A stretch of 64,000 bases of DNA from Brevibacillus_H ginsengisoli (GTDB lineage Bacteria; Bacillota; Bacilli; Brevibacillales; Brevibacillaceae). The notes beneath the pieces were generated by a model. The model did not search any database and was not told the origin of the DNA. It saw only the letters and a program-made list of their open reading frames with translations. Positions within the stretch are counted from its first letter, which is position 1. The number at the start of each line of letters is the position of its first letter. The translations under genes were made by a program, and so were the position numbers. The stretch is taken from positions 310,001 through 374,000 of the forward strand of contig NZ_JBNJQR010000005.1 of NCBI RefSeq assembly GCF_050113715.1, written 5' to 3'. Shown piece by piece: positions 26,047 through 34,179 of this stretch.

Positions 26047-26169
26047 GTGAGCGATGGTTGGTGGTGGTTCTTGCAAGTTTTTAATTCTAATGATTTAACC
26101 AAAAGGAGAATGAACAATGACAGCAAATCAAAACGAACGAGTGCTTACGGGCGACCGCACGACGGGTAA
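26047..26169 (+). CDS. Trp-codon leader peptide overlapping trpS
   Basis: A 40-codon ORF starting GTG at 26047 with a near-perfect ribosome site, AAGGAGGTGG at 26031-26040. Codons 5-7 are TGG-TGG-TGG (26059-26067). The frame continues across the trpS ribosome site (about 26101-26108) and its ATG (26117), in a different frame, and ends at 26169. Ribosomes stalled at the Trp codons would leave the trpS site open; ribosomes completing the ORF would cover it. B. subtilis rtpA (anti-TRAP) uses a T-box plus a three-Trp-codon leader in this way. Function here is inferred from the layout. Confidence 0.72.
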   Translation: MSDGWWWFLQVFNSNDLTKRRMNNDSKSKRTSAYGRPHDG

Positions 26170-27118
26170 ATTACATTTAGGACATTATGTGGGGAGCTTG
26201 CAGAATCGCGTCAAGCTGCAGGATGAATACGAGACCTTCGTGCTTTTGGCAGATGTTCAGGCGTTAACCACACATTTTGAGCGACCGCAATTAATTCAGG
26301 ATCATGTCAGACAGATCACGCTCGACTACTTGTCAGCCGGTATCGATCCAGACAAGGCCACGATTTTTATCCAATCCATGATTCCGGAGATTGCGGAATT
26401 GACGATATTTTTCTCGATGTTCGTCACGGTAAACTCCTTGCGTCACAATCCGACGATTAAATCGGAAGCGGCAGAGCGAGGCTATACCCAGATGAATTAC
26501 GGATTTTTGGGATACCCGGTGAGTCAGGCAGCCGATATTGCGTTTTGCAAAGCCACATTGGTGCCTGTGGGAGAGGACCAGATTCCGCATATTGAACAGA
26601 CTCGCAGAATTGTCCGCCGCTTCAACGAGCTGTATAAACCCATTCTTCTCGAGCCAAAAGCGCTGGTAGGTTCAGTCCCGCGACTCGTTGGATTGGATGG
26701 CAAAAGCAAAATGAGCAAAAGCTTGGGGAATAGCATTGAGCTGGACGCTACAGAGCAAGAAGTAACGGAGAAGATGATGAAGGCGGTGACCGATCCCGCG
26801 CGCATCCGTAAAAATGACCCCGGCCATCCCGAGGTTTGCGCTGTCTATTCCTATCATCAGGCGTTTAATGCTGAGCAATCGTCTGATATCTATCAAGCTT
26901 GCACAGCGGGGCAAATTGGTTGTGTGGAATGTAAGCGAAGGGCGGCAAGCAGTTTGAACAATTTGCTTGATCCCATGCGAGAAAGACGCCAAGCATATCT
27001 TGCCAATCCGAACAGAATTGATGAAATCCTCCAGGCGGGAACCATGAAGGCGCAAGCGGTGGCGAAAGAAACGATAAGTGAAGTGAGAGATGCCATCGGA
27101 ATTCAATATTTTAAGTAA
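26117..27118 (+). CDS. trpS: Tryptophan-tRNA ligase
   Basis: Class I aminoacyl-tRNA synthetase, 333 residues, charging tRNA-Trp. Signature motifs are TGDRTTGKLHLGH (HLGH at 20-23) and KMSKS (198-202), with the Trp-site GYPVSQAADI. ATG with AAAAGGAGAATG upstream; the start lies inside the leader ORF described at 26047. Controlled by the UGG T-box upstream. The Cys-containing C-terminal part (QIGCVECKRRA) is typical of the family. Confidence 0.96.
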   Translation: MTANQNERVLTGDRTTGKLHLGHYVGSLQNRVKLQDEYETFVLLADVQALTTHFERPQLIQDHVRQITLDYLSAGIDPDKATIFIQSMIPEIAELTIFFSMFVTVNSLRHNPTIKSEAAERGYTQMNYGFLGYPVSQAADIAFCKATLVPVGEDQIPHIEQTRRIVRRFNELYKPILLEPKALVGSVPRLVGLDGKSKMSKSLGNSIELDATEQEVTEKMMKAVTDPARIRKNDPGHPEVCAVYSYHQAFNAEQSSDIYQACTAGQIGCVECKRRAASSLNNLLDPMRERRQAYLANPNRIDEILQAGTMKAQAVAKETISEVRDAIGIQYFK

Positions 27119-27164
27119 TGCTGGATTGGAATTATTTAGTATAATTTTGGCAGGAGATGGTGTC

Positions 27165-28184
27165 ATGATGGAAACTCGCCAGCTGGGCAGGACGGGACTT
27201 CAAGTCTCACCGCTGGGTTTTGGGGCAATGCATTTGCCGAAGCTTTCCCAAGCGGAAGCGAATCAATTGCTTCATTATGCGCTGGATCGCGGGATCAACT
27301 ACATCGATACGGCTGCCAATTACGGGCAAGGTGACAGCGAGGAAAAGCTGGGTAAAGCGATTCGCGCAAGGCGATCCGAATACGTGTTGGCGACCAAAAC
27401 CGCCAAACGATCCTACCAGGAAGCTCGTACCGAAATCGAAGCAAGCCTGCGCAGACTGCAAACAGATTACATCGATATCCTGCAAATCCATTATGTCAAT
27501 TATATAGAAGAATATAAGCAAATCGTATCCGATGACGGAGCCATTCAGGCAGCCGAGGAATTGAAGCGGAAGGGTTATATAGGTCACATCGGAATTACAG
27601 GGCATCGTCCGGAGCTGTTAGCCAAATGGATTGAGCGTTATTCATTTGATACGGTGCTGTTTCATCTCAATTTGGCACAGCCTTTTTCGCGGCGTGATAT
27701 AATTCCGGCAGCACAGCGTCTGGGAGTCGGAATGATTGCCATGAAGCCGCTTTCGGGAGGTTTTTTAGCTGATGTAACGCAAGCGATTCGGTATTCCTAT
27801 GATTCACCTGCTCATGTTGTACTATCGGGAATGAAAAGTATCACAGACGTGGAAATGAATCTATCCGCATTCGAACGTGCGGTCGACCAAGAGGAGAGTT
27901 TGAGACTTCAACAGTTCGCACAGGGATTGGAAGAGCACGGATGCCGCCGCTGTAATTATTGCTCTTGTCCGTTGGGAATTCGCATCCCGGACACACTGAT
28001 CCCTTCCCGTTACCGTGAGCGGTATGGGCTATTGGAGTGGGGGGAACAGCTTTGGCAACAATCCGCTTCCAAGTTTGCCTCGTGTCTGGACTATGAGCCT
28101 TGTCGGGAAAAACCGCTGTGTGAACAAGCTTGTCCGTATCAGTTGCCAATCCAACAAGAAATTGCCCGCGCAAACGGTCAGTAA
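27165..28184 (+). CDS. Aldo/keto reductase with C-terminal Cys cluster
   Basis: A 339-residue protein with an aldo/keto reductase barrel: GFGAMHLPK, DTAANYGQGDSEEKLG (catalytic Asp, Tyr), the catalytic Lys in LATKTAK and His in LQIHYV. After residue 260 a Cys-rich tail, CRRCNYCSCPLG then C-x4-C and C-x5-C-x3-C, resembles the 4Fe-4S ferredoxin-like extension of one AKR subgroup. ATG 27165 has GGAGA seven bases upstream; the longer frame from 27090 overlaps trpS without a site. Substrate unknown. Probably co-transcribed with trpS. Confidence 0.88.
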   Translation: MMETRQLGRTGLQVSPLGFGAMHLPKLSQAEANQLLHYALDRGINYIDTAANYGQGDSEEKLGKAIRARRSEYVLATKTAKRSYQEARTEIEASLRRLQTDYIDILQIHYVNYIEEYKQIVSDDGAIQAAEELKRKGYIGHIGITGHRPELLAKWIERYSFDTVLFHLNLAQPFSRRDIIPAAQRLGVGMIAMKPLSGGFLADVTQAIRYSYDSPAHVVLSGMKSITDVEMNLSAFERAVDQEESLRLQQFAQGLEEHGCRRCNYCSCPLGIRIPDTLIPSRYRERYGLLEWGEQLWQQSASKFASCLDYEPCREKPLCEQACPYQLPIQQEIARANGQ

Positions 28185-28239
28185 TCTCGTGAAGCAGGAG
28201 AGGATATAGAATGATCAAAGAGTGGAGTGGGGGTGTCTG

Positions 28240-28701
28240 ATGGAGAAGGCAGACTGGCTTACCATTAGCTTGTGTGTGAATATCGTCGTGTTCCTTGGGG
28301 GCTTATACTTTATTGCCCGCAAGCGTGAAGCCAGGTTAGCGCTTTTGGCCAGACAATCCCTTGAGCGTCAACTAATCCCCTTGTGCGATCAGGATGGCTT
28401 CGAACAACCAATTTGGCAAGGACGAATTCATACGATTATTGCAGAGGATGAACGGCATGAGACACAGATGGATGTAATTGTATATCCTACTTCACTTTTT
28501 ATCGGCTTTATCGATGACGGTTTTCCGTTTCTTACCCTTCCCGCTGAGCAAATTATACGAGTCGTAGGGGAGAAGGGCTGTGTTTCCGTCCTTTATCGTC
28601 GAGAGGATGGGCGTACCATTCGCTATCAGCTCCAGGGGCAGCAGTTGCGGGGAATAACGGAGAAAATTGAATTTATCCGCAAACGTGCCCAGGCCCGATA
28701 G
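28240..28701 (+). CDS. Hypothetical protein, one N-terminal membrane helix
   Basis: A 153-residue protein with one membrane segment (about residues 8-27, ISLCVNIVVFLGGLYFIA) followed by basic residues, then a soluble cytoplasmic domain of beta character. ATG 28240 overlaps the stop of a 9-codon upstream ORF (28211, TGATG junction) that carries AGGAGAGG before it, so start by coupling is possible. No domain recognised. Confidence 0.65.
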   Translation: MEKADWLTISLCVNIVVFLGGLYFIARKREARLALLARQSLERQLIPLCDQDGFEQPIWQGRIHTIIAEDERHETQMDVIVYPTSLFIGFIDDGFPFLTLPAEQIIRVVGEKGCVSVLYRREDGRTIRYQLQGQQLRGITEKIEFIRKRAQAR

Positions 28702-28836
28702 TTGGACAAGGGGTGAAAAATTTTTCGCTGATTTTTTAAAATCTTATAGCTTAATTATTTAAATGTGTTATACTAATTACATCTTATCAAGCGAAGAGAA
28801 ACCCAATCTTGGACAGTGGGGAAGGAGAACGTTTAC

Positions 28837-30417
28837 ATGGAAACGAAGACAGTAAAACAACTAGATGACGTGTTAACTATTGCACAAGTACATTATAACC
28901 TATCAGTTCCGCAGCTCGTAGAAAGCGCGACCAAACGCGGTGAAGGGATTTTAACTGATAAAGGTGCACTCAACACGTTAACTGGTAAGTTTACGGGTCG
29001 TTCACCAAAAGATAAATTCGTGGTAGATGAGGAATCTGTCCACGACAAAATTAACTGGGGACCGGTAAACCAACCGATTTCCGGAGATAAATTCGATCAA
29101 TTATATGCGGAAGTAATGGAATACTTGGCACAAAAAGAACTCTATGTTTTTGACGGGTTTGCTGGGGCCGATTTGAAATATCGCTTGCCAATCCGCGTTG
29201 TAAATGAATACGCTTGGCATAACCTGTTTGTTCACCAATTGTTTATCCGTCCAACCAAGGAGGAGCTTGCGAACCATCAAGCAGAATTCACTGTAATCGC
29301 TGCTCCTGGTTTCAAAGCGAACCCAGAAGTACACGGAACTAACTCCGAAACCTTCATTATTACCAGCTTCGAGAAAAAGATTGTCTTGATCGGTGGTACA
29401 GAATATGCGGGCGAGATGAAGAAGTCAATCTTCAGCGTTATGAACTTCCTTTTGCCAGAACAACACGTTCTCTCTATGCACTGCTCTTCCAATATTGGAA
29501 AAGAAGGCGACGTTGCCTTGTTCTTCGGCCTCTCCGGCACAGGTAAAACCACGTTGTCCGCTGACCCGGACCGCTTCTTGATCGGGGACGACGAGCACGG
29601 TTGGTCTGATCATGGCGTATTCAATATTGAAGGTGGTTGCTACGCCAAATGCATCAAGCTTTCTGAAGAGGGCGAGCCGCAAATCTGGAAAGCAATCAAT
29701 TTTGGTACCGTATTAGAAAACGTAGTAGTTGACGCGGATACTCGCAAAGCAGACTACGATAGCAATAAATACACGGAGAATACTCGCGCGGCCTATCCGG
29801 TGGAAATGATCCCGGGTGCTGTGATTCCAGGTGTTGGTGGACACCCTGACGTGATTATTTTCTTGACTGCGGACTCCTTTGGCGTAATTCCGCCAATCTC
29901 CAAGCTGTCTAAAGAACAGGCGATGTACCACTTCCTGTCCGGCTATACAAGTAAAATGGCAGGAACTGAGCGCGGTGTAACTGCTCCGCAAACCGAGTTC
30001 TCCACTTGCTTCGGTTCCCCGTTCTTGCCGCTTCGTCCAGTTGTCTATGCGGAAATGCTCGGCAAGAAAATCGATCAGCACAACGCACGCGTTTATTTGG
30101 TGAATACAGGCTGGACAGCTGGCCCAGTAGGCACTGGACATCGTATGAACCTCAAATATACTCGCGCTATGGTAACGGCTGCGTTGACTGGTGAGCTGGA
30201 GAGAGCCGAATTCGTTAACGATCCGGTATTCAACGTACAAGTGCCAACCTCTTGCCCAGGTGTGCCTGCTGAGGTACTTCTGCCGCGCAACACATGGAAA
30301 GATCAAAACGAATACGACAAGCAAGCGAATGAACTGGCAAGCCGTTTTGCTGAAAACTTCACGAAGAAGTTCCCAACTGCAACCGATATTGCAAAAGCGG
30401 GCCCAAACGTTAAGTAA
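28837..30417 (+). CDS. pckA: Phosphoenolpyruvate carboxykinase (ATP)
   Basis: Converts oxaloacetate and ATP to phosphoenolpyruvate, the entry to gluconeogenesis. The 526-residue protein has the Walker-type loop GLSGTGKTTLS, the metal/kinase-2 segment IGDDEHGW, the RYP-like N-terminal region, and TGWTAGPVGTGHRM. ATG 28837 is preceded by GGGAAGGAG; a longer in-frame start at 28816 lies before that site. Upstream is AT-rich DNA with TATACT at 28769-28774 as a likely -10. Strong codon bias suggests high expression. Confidence 0.96.
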   Translation: METKTVKQLDDVLTIAQVHYNLSVPQLVESATKRGEGILTDKGALNTLTGKFTGRSPKDKFVVDEESVHDKINWGPVNQPISGDKFDQLYAEVMEYLAQKELYVFDGFAGADLKYRLPIRVVNEYAWHNLFVHQLFIRPTKEELANHQAEFTVIAAPGFKANPEVHGTNSETFIITSFEKKIVLIGGTEYAGEMKKSIFSVMNFLLPEQHVLSMHCSSNIGKEGDVALFFGLSGTGKTTLSADPDRFLIGDDEHGWSDHGVFNIEGGCYAKCIKLSEEGEPQIWKAINFGTVLENVVVDADTRKADYDSNKYTENTRAAYPVEMIPGAVIPGVGGHPDVIIFLTADSFGVIPPISKLSKEQAMYHFLSGYTSKMAGTERGVTAPQTEFSTCFGSPFLPLRPVVYAEMLGKKIDQHNARVYLVNTGWTAGPVGTGHRMNLKYTRAMVTAALTGELERAEFVNDPVFNVQVPTSCPGVPAEVLLPRNTWKDQNEYDKQANELASRFAENFTKKFPTATDIAKAGPNVK

Positions 30418-30451
30418 TAGAAGAGAATTTGTCTTTTAAGGTTTTGCCTTT

Positions 30452-30493
30452 GAAAGGGGAATGACTTTACGCTTGTAAAGTCATTCCCCTTTC
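30452..30493 (+). terminator. Long terminator-like hairpin after pckA
   Basis: A perfect 19-bp stem, GAAAGGGGAATGACTTTAC with GTAAAGTCATTCCCCTTTC, around a GCTT loop. The apex CTTTAC-N4-GTAAAG is shared with the hairpins at 32307 and 53804. Repeat copy 2 begins 12 bases later. Confidence 0.88.
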
Positions 30494-30505
30494 TTCCATT
30501 TAACC

Positions 30506-30698
30506 GGAAAACACTTCATCCACTTGTAGCCTCCTTGGAAGTGATGCCCAGCGAACGAACGGAGAGAGGGAAGAAAAATCGCCACCCAACCCCGCAGGGG
30601 CGCGAAGCGTTTGGCGATTTCCCTTTCGTAGGGAGAGAGCGGACTTGCAAGCTCCTCTGCGAACTTCCACAGAGCATAAAGGGGATGAAGTGTTTTCC
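30506..30698 (+). repeat. Dispersed structured repeat, full copy 2
   Basis: 193 nt bounded by GGAAAACACTTCATCC (30506-30521) and its perfect complement (30683-30698). Inner stems are TGGAAGT/ACTTCCA and ATCGCCA/TGGCGAT (30578-30584 with 30612-30618). The central CCCAACCCCGCAGGGGCGCG is identical to copy 1, while stem positions differ in compensated pairs. No plausible ORF. The rest of the 470-base gap up to mntH holds its promoter region. Confidence 0.85.
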
Positions 30699-30839
30699 CT
30701 ATTTACATTCTTATTTAGAACAAGTATAATCAATAAAAAAGTTGCTCTTGTGCAAAAAACTGTCGCATAAGCAAAAATATCGGAACAAAAGACTATACTT
30801 CTTCATATAATCTGGGGAAGGCATTTTTTTAAGATAAAA

Positions 30840-30855
30840 GTTGCGTTGACGCAAC
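30840..30855. promoter_or_regulatory. Operator-like palindrome upstream of mntH
   Basis: GTTGCGTTGACGCAAC is a perfect 7-bp inverted repeat with a two-base centre, 32 bases before the mntH start and 28 bases after a TATAAT at 30806-30811. Its position fits repression by a metal regulator such as MntR, but the sequence does not closely match the B. subtilis MntR box. Confidence 0.5.
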
Positions 30856-30886
30856 ATAATTTGATGAATGCAAAGGAGGTAATCTT

Positions 30887-32236
30887 ATGGCGAATGAAAA
30901 CAGCATGTCGTTAGCGCAAGATCAAGGCTGGAGTAGTACATCGGAGCAGAAATCACTACAAGAAGCCTATCGCTCGTTGCGAGTTCCTAAAACAGGCTCA
31001 TGGTTTCGTAAGTTTTTAGCGTTCGTTGGACCAGGTTACCTTGTTGCGGTAGGCTACATGGACCCCGGGAACTGGGCGACAGACATCGCTGGTGGCTCCC
31101 GGTTTGGCTATACCTTGTTATCCGTGGTTATGTTATCCAATCTGATGGCGATTCTGTTGCAGGCGTTAGCCGGCAAATTAGGGATTGTAACCGGGCGTGA
31201 TCTGGCTCAAGCGTGTCGCGATCATTATAGCAAGCCGGTTTCTGTTGCTCTTTGGTTCTTATGTGAGTTAGCGATTGCTGCCTGCGACCTGGCAGAAGTG
31301 ATTGGTACGGCAATTGCGCTCAATTTATTGTTTGGCATCCCGATCCTGTATGGAGTGATCTTAACAGCGTTTGACGTCATGGTCATTCTGCTTTTACAGA
31401 ACAAAGGATTTCGGTATTTGGAGGCTTTTGTAATTGCTTTGATTGCGACTATCGCACTCTGTTTTGGTTTGGAGATGATCTTGTCCAAACCGGATATTGC
31501 TAGTGTTGCTTCTGGATTCATTCCGAGTGCAGAGATCATCAAGAATCCTGAGATGCTCTATATTGCCATTGGGATTTTAGGGGCAACAGTCATGCCCCAT
31601 AACTTGTATCTGCATTCTTCTATTGTGCAGACTCGCCAATATGAGAACACAACGCTTGGCAAACGAGAAGCTATTCGTTATGCCACACTGGATTCCACCA
31701 TTGCTTTGTTCTTTGCTCTTTTCATTAATGCGGCAATCCTCATTCTGTCAGCAGCCACGTTCAATCAGGCGGGTATGACGAATGTATCTGACATCGGTGA
31801 GGCGTACCATCTGATGACGCCTTTATTGGGAACGACGATGGGAAGCATTTTGTTTGGGGTAGCTCTATTGGCTGCCGGTCAGAACTCCACGCTGACAGGA
31901 ACATTGGCAGGTCAGATTGTGATGGAAGGCTTCCTGAACATTCGCCTGAGTCCATGGGTGCGCCGCCTGATAACACGAATGGTGGCGATCGTCCCAGCCG
32001 TCATCGTTACGGCGTTGTACGGCGAAGCGGGAACGGCAGAACTATTAATATTAAGCCAGGTTATCCTGTCATTCCAGCTTTCGTTTGCGGTGATCCCACT
32101 TGTGCAGTTCACCAGTGATAAAGTGAAGATGCGCGAGTTCGTCAACCCTCGTTGGCTCACCGTACTATCCTGGATTGTGGCGATCATTATTGTTGGTTTG
32201 AATATTTACCTTCTATATCAAACGTTCTTTGGATAA
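30887..32236 (+). CDS. mntH: Nramp-family divalent metal transporter (MntH-like)
   Basis: Proton-coupled importer of manganese and iron. The 449-residue protein has eleven or so membrane helices and both Nramp metal-site motifs: DPGN (59-62) in helix 1 and MPHNLYLHSS in helix 6. The N-terminal extension of about 40 residues is hydrophilic. ATG preceded by AAAGGAGGTAATC. Palindrome at 30840 is a likely operator. Confidence 0.94.
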   Translation: MANENSMSLAQDQGWSSTSEQKSLQEAYRSLRVPKTGSWFRKFLAFVGPGYLVAVGYMDPGNWATDIAGGSRFGYTLLSVVMLSNLMAILLQALAGKLGIVTGRDLAQACRDHYSKPVSVALWFLCELAIAACDLAEVIGTAIALNLLFGIPILYGVILTAFDVMVILLLQNKGFRYLEAFVIALIATIALCFGLEMILSKPDIASVASGFIPSAEIIKNPEMLYIAIGILGATVMPHNLYLHSSIVQTRQYENTTLGKREAIRYATLDSTIALFFALFINAAILILSAATFNQAGMTNVSDIGEAYHLMTPLLGTTMGSILFGVALLAAGQNSTLTGTLAGQIVMEGFLNIRLSPWVRRLITRMVAIVPAVIVTALYGEAGTAELLILSQVILSFQLSFAVIPLVQFTSDKVKMREFVNPRWLTVLSWIVAIIIVGLNIYLLYQTFFG

Positions 32237-32306
32237 TAGGATAAATTCGCTTGCAAGAAGGTTGCCGCAAACTGGCAACCTTTGTTTTTGTTTTAGTAAA
32301 TTCGGA

Positions 32307-32387
32307 ATGATTAATCGCTTTACGGTAGTAAAGTAATTAATCATATTCATTCGCGCAAGCCCACCAAGAAAAGACGAAGCCTTTTCT
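32307..32387 (+). repeat. Structured repeat remnant (copy 5) with its leading hairpin
   Basis: A 17-bp near-perfect hairpin (32307-32344) with apex CTTTAC-GGTA-GTAAAG is followed by TTCGCGCAAGCCCACCA, as in copy 3, and then by AGAAAAG/CTTTTCT (32367-32373 with 32381-32387), the shrunken outer stem. Most of the element is absent. The remainder of this 305-base gap holds only the tandem motif at 32441. Confidence 0.7.
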
Positions 32388-32440
32388 AGTTGCTTCTGGC
32401 CATGTTGTGTGCTATTGTTTATGCGAATACAATAGGCTAA

Positions 32441-32461
32441 TTGAGAATGCTTTGAGAATGA
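32441..32461 (+). promoter_or_regulatory. Tandem TTGAGAATG motif upstream of the DUF1802 gene
   Basis: TTGAGAATG, two bases, then TTGAGAATGA: two direct repeats one helical turn apart. The identical arrangement occurs before sufC at 33295. The half-site is one base from the Fur half-site TTGATAATGA, suggesting an iron-related regulator, though Fur boxes are normally inverted. Confidence 0.5.
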
Positions 32462-32566
32462 CCTGTATTTTATACCAAACATCAAGCATGTAATTGGGGG
32501 AGATCGCACCTAACCTGAAGGGATTAAACGCGACTCAGGTGGGTGAAAACAGAAGGGGGACCTGTT

Positions 32567-33151
32567 ATGTCAGTAGTGCAGCAACCAGTTTCAACACTCT
32601 CTTTGAAAGAGTGGGCAGTAGCCATTGAAGCTCTCGGAGAAGGCAAACAAATCATTACGGTTCGCAAAGGCGGTTTATATGAAGAAACGCGTGACTTCAA
32701 GTTGGAGCGCGATACTTTCTATTTATATCCGACTTATGAACATCAGAAGGCTGAAATGGTGAAGCCGGAGTTTCACTCAGATCTGGAAGCGACTCTGGTA
32801 AACTGGAGCCCGGAGAAAACCACGGTGGCGATCCGCTATTTCGCGCATATTACAGACGACGTGGAAGTATTGGATGAAGCCAAGATTCGCGCGCTTGCTC
32901 CATTCCACATCTGGACGGACAACTTTGCCGATGTACGCTTGCATTGGAAGAAGAAGAATCCGCTTCACATCCTGTTTGCGCGCGTCTACAAGCTTGAGAA
33001 ACCACTTGAAATCACCATTGACGAATCATACAAGGGCTGCAAATCCTGGCATAACCTGCTGCAAGAGATTCCAAAGGATGGTTTCAAGCCTGTATTAACT
33101 GATGAAGAATATGTGACAAAACGTGAAGAAATTCTGAAGGTTCTTGCCTGA
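32567..33151 (+). CDS. DUF1802 family protein
   Basis: A 194-residue protein resembling DUF1802: LSLKEWAVAIEALGEGKQIITVRKGGLYEE followed by FYLYPTYEHQKAEMVKP, a segment of strands, and a helical C-terminus. Function unknown. ATG 32567 with GGGGGA upstream. It lies just before the suf operon, in the same direction, and both carry the same tandem upstream motif, suggesting shared control and a possible role in iron or sulfur metabolism. Confidence 0.75.
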   Translation: MSVVQQPVSTLSLKEWAVAIEALGEGKQIITVRKGGLYEETRDFKLERDTFYLYPTYEHQKAEMVKPEFHSDLEATLVNWSPEKTTVAIRYFAHITDDVEVLDEAKIRALAPFHIWTDNFADVRLHWKKKNPLHILFARVYKLEKPLEITIDESYKGCKSWHNLLQEIPKDGFKPVLTDEEYVTKREEILKVLA

Positions 33152-33294
33152 TCCTGTTGGCCCAAGTTAGTGAAAATAGAGGATTTTCGCTAACCAAAAA
33201 CACTTCAGTGGAATACTTATTAAACATAAATATTTAATTAATTCATTTATGTTTATATCGTTGATCTTTGATTAAAATTATTATAAGATAGTCA

Positions 33295-33315
33295 TTGAGA
33301 ATGGATTGAGAATGA
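33295..33315 (+). promoter_or_regulatory. Tandem TTGAGAATG motif upstream of sufC
   Basis: TTGAGAATG, two bases, TTGAGAATGA, the same arrangement as at 32441, 55 bases before the sufC start. Further upstream AAACATAAAT (33222) and ATTTATGTTT (33245-33254) form an inverted repeat that could end the DUF1802 transcript or bind a protein. Confidence 0.5.
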
Positions 33316-33369
33316 AGCTCCAATCTTCTTCTATAAACTGTTAAAATACGAGTAACGGAGGAATGTTGC

Positions 33370-34158
33370 ATGTCCGGCGTACCACATTTGCAAATAAACA
33401 ATCTACGCGCAAGAATCGAAGAAAAAGAAATCCTTAAAGGATTGTCTCTTGAAATAAAGGGTGGCGAAGTACATGCCATCATGGGTCCTAACGGAACAGG
33501 TAAATCTACACTCGCTTCCACTTTGATGGGGCACCCGAAATATGAAGTAACGGAAGGGTCTGTTCTTTTGAACGGGGAAGACGTACTGGAAATGGCTGTG
33601 GATGAGCGCGCTCGCGCAGGTCTGTTCCTTGCTATGCAGTATCCTTCTGAAATCAGCGGGGTTACCAACTCTGACTTCTTGCGTTCCGCGATCAACGCTC
33701 GTCGTGAGGAAGGCAATGAGATTTCCTTGATGAAATTCATCCGTGAGATGGATAAACGCATGGAAACGTTGGAAATGGATCAATCGTTTGCACACCGTTA
33801 CCTGAACGAAGGCTTCTCCGGCGGTGAGAAGAAGCGTAACGAGATTTTGCAAATGATGTTGATTCAACCGAATATCTGTATTCTCGATGAGATCGACTCC
33901 GGTCTTGACATCGACGCACTCAAAATCGTTGCAAAAGGCGTTAATGAAATGCGTGCGGCTGAGCGCGGTTTCTTGATTATCACTCACTATCAACGTTTGT
34001 TGAATTATATTAAACCTGATTTTGTGCATGTTATGATGCAAGGACGTATTGTGAAATCTGGCGGTACTGAGCTTGCGGAACGTTTGGAAGCTGAAGGTTA
34101 CGATTGGATTAAAGAAGAACTCGGTATCGAAGACGAAACCGTTAACGCTGGCGTGTAG
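33370..34158 (+). CDS. sufC: Fe-S cluster assembly ATPase SufC
   Basis: ABC-type ATPase of the SufBCD scaffold. The 262-residue protein has Walker A GPNGTGKST (39-47), the altered signature FSGGEKKRNE and Walker B CILDEIDSGLD. ATG with AACGGAGGAATG upstream. First gene of sufCDSUB, the standard order in Bacillota. Confidence 0.97.
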   Translation: MSGVPHLQINNLRARIEEKEILKGLSLEIKGGEVHAIMGPNGTGKSTLASTLMGHPKYEVTEGSVLLNGEDVLEMAVDERARAGLFLAMQYPSEISGVTNSDFLRSAINARREEGNEISLMKFIREMDKRMETLEMDQSFAHRYLNEGFSGGEKKRNEILQMMLIQPNICILDEIDSGLDIDALKIVAKGVNEMRAAERGFLIITHYQRLLNYIKPDFVHVMMQGRIVKSGGTELAERLEAEGYDWIKEELGIEDETVNAGV

Positions 34159-34179
34159 GGCGAAGGAGGTATTGAAACG

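Noticed and set aside
26054..26098. Alternative short ORF starting ATG at 26054 in the trpS leader
   Set aside because: It has no Trp codons and is farther from the AAGGAGGTGG site than the GTG at 26047; kept only as an alternative.
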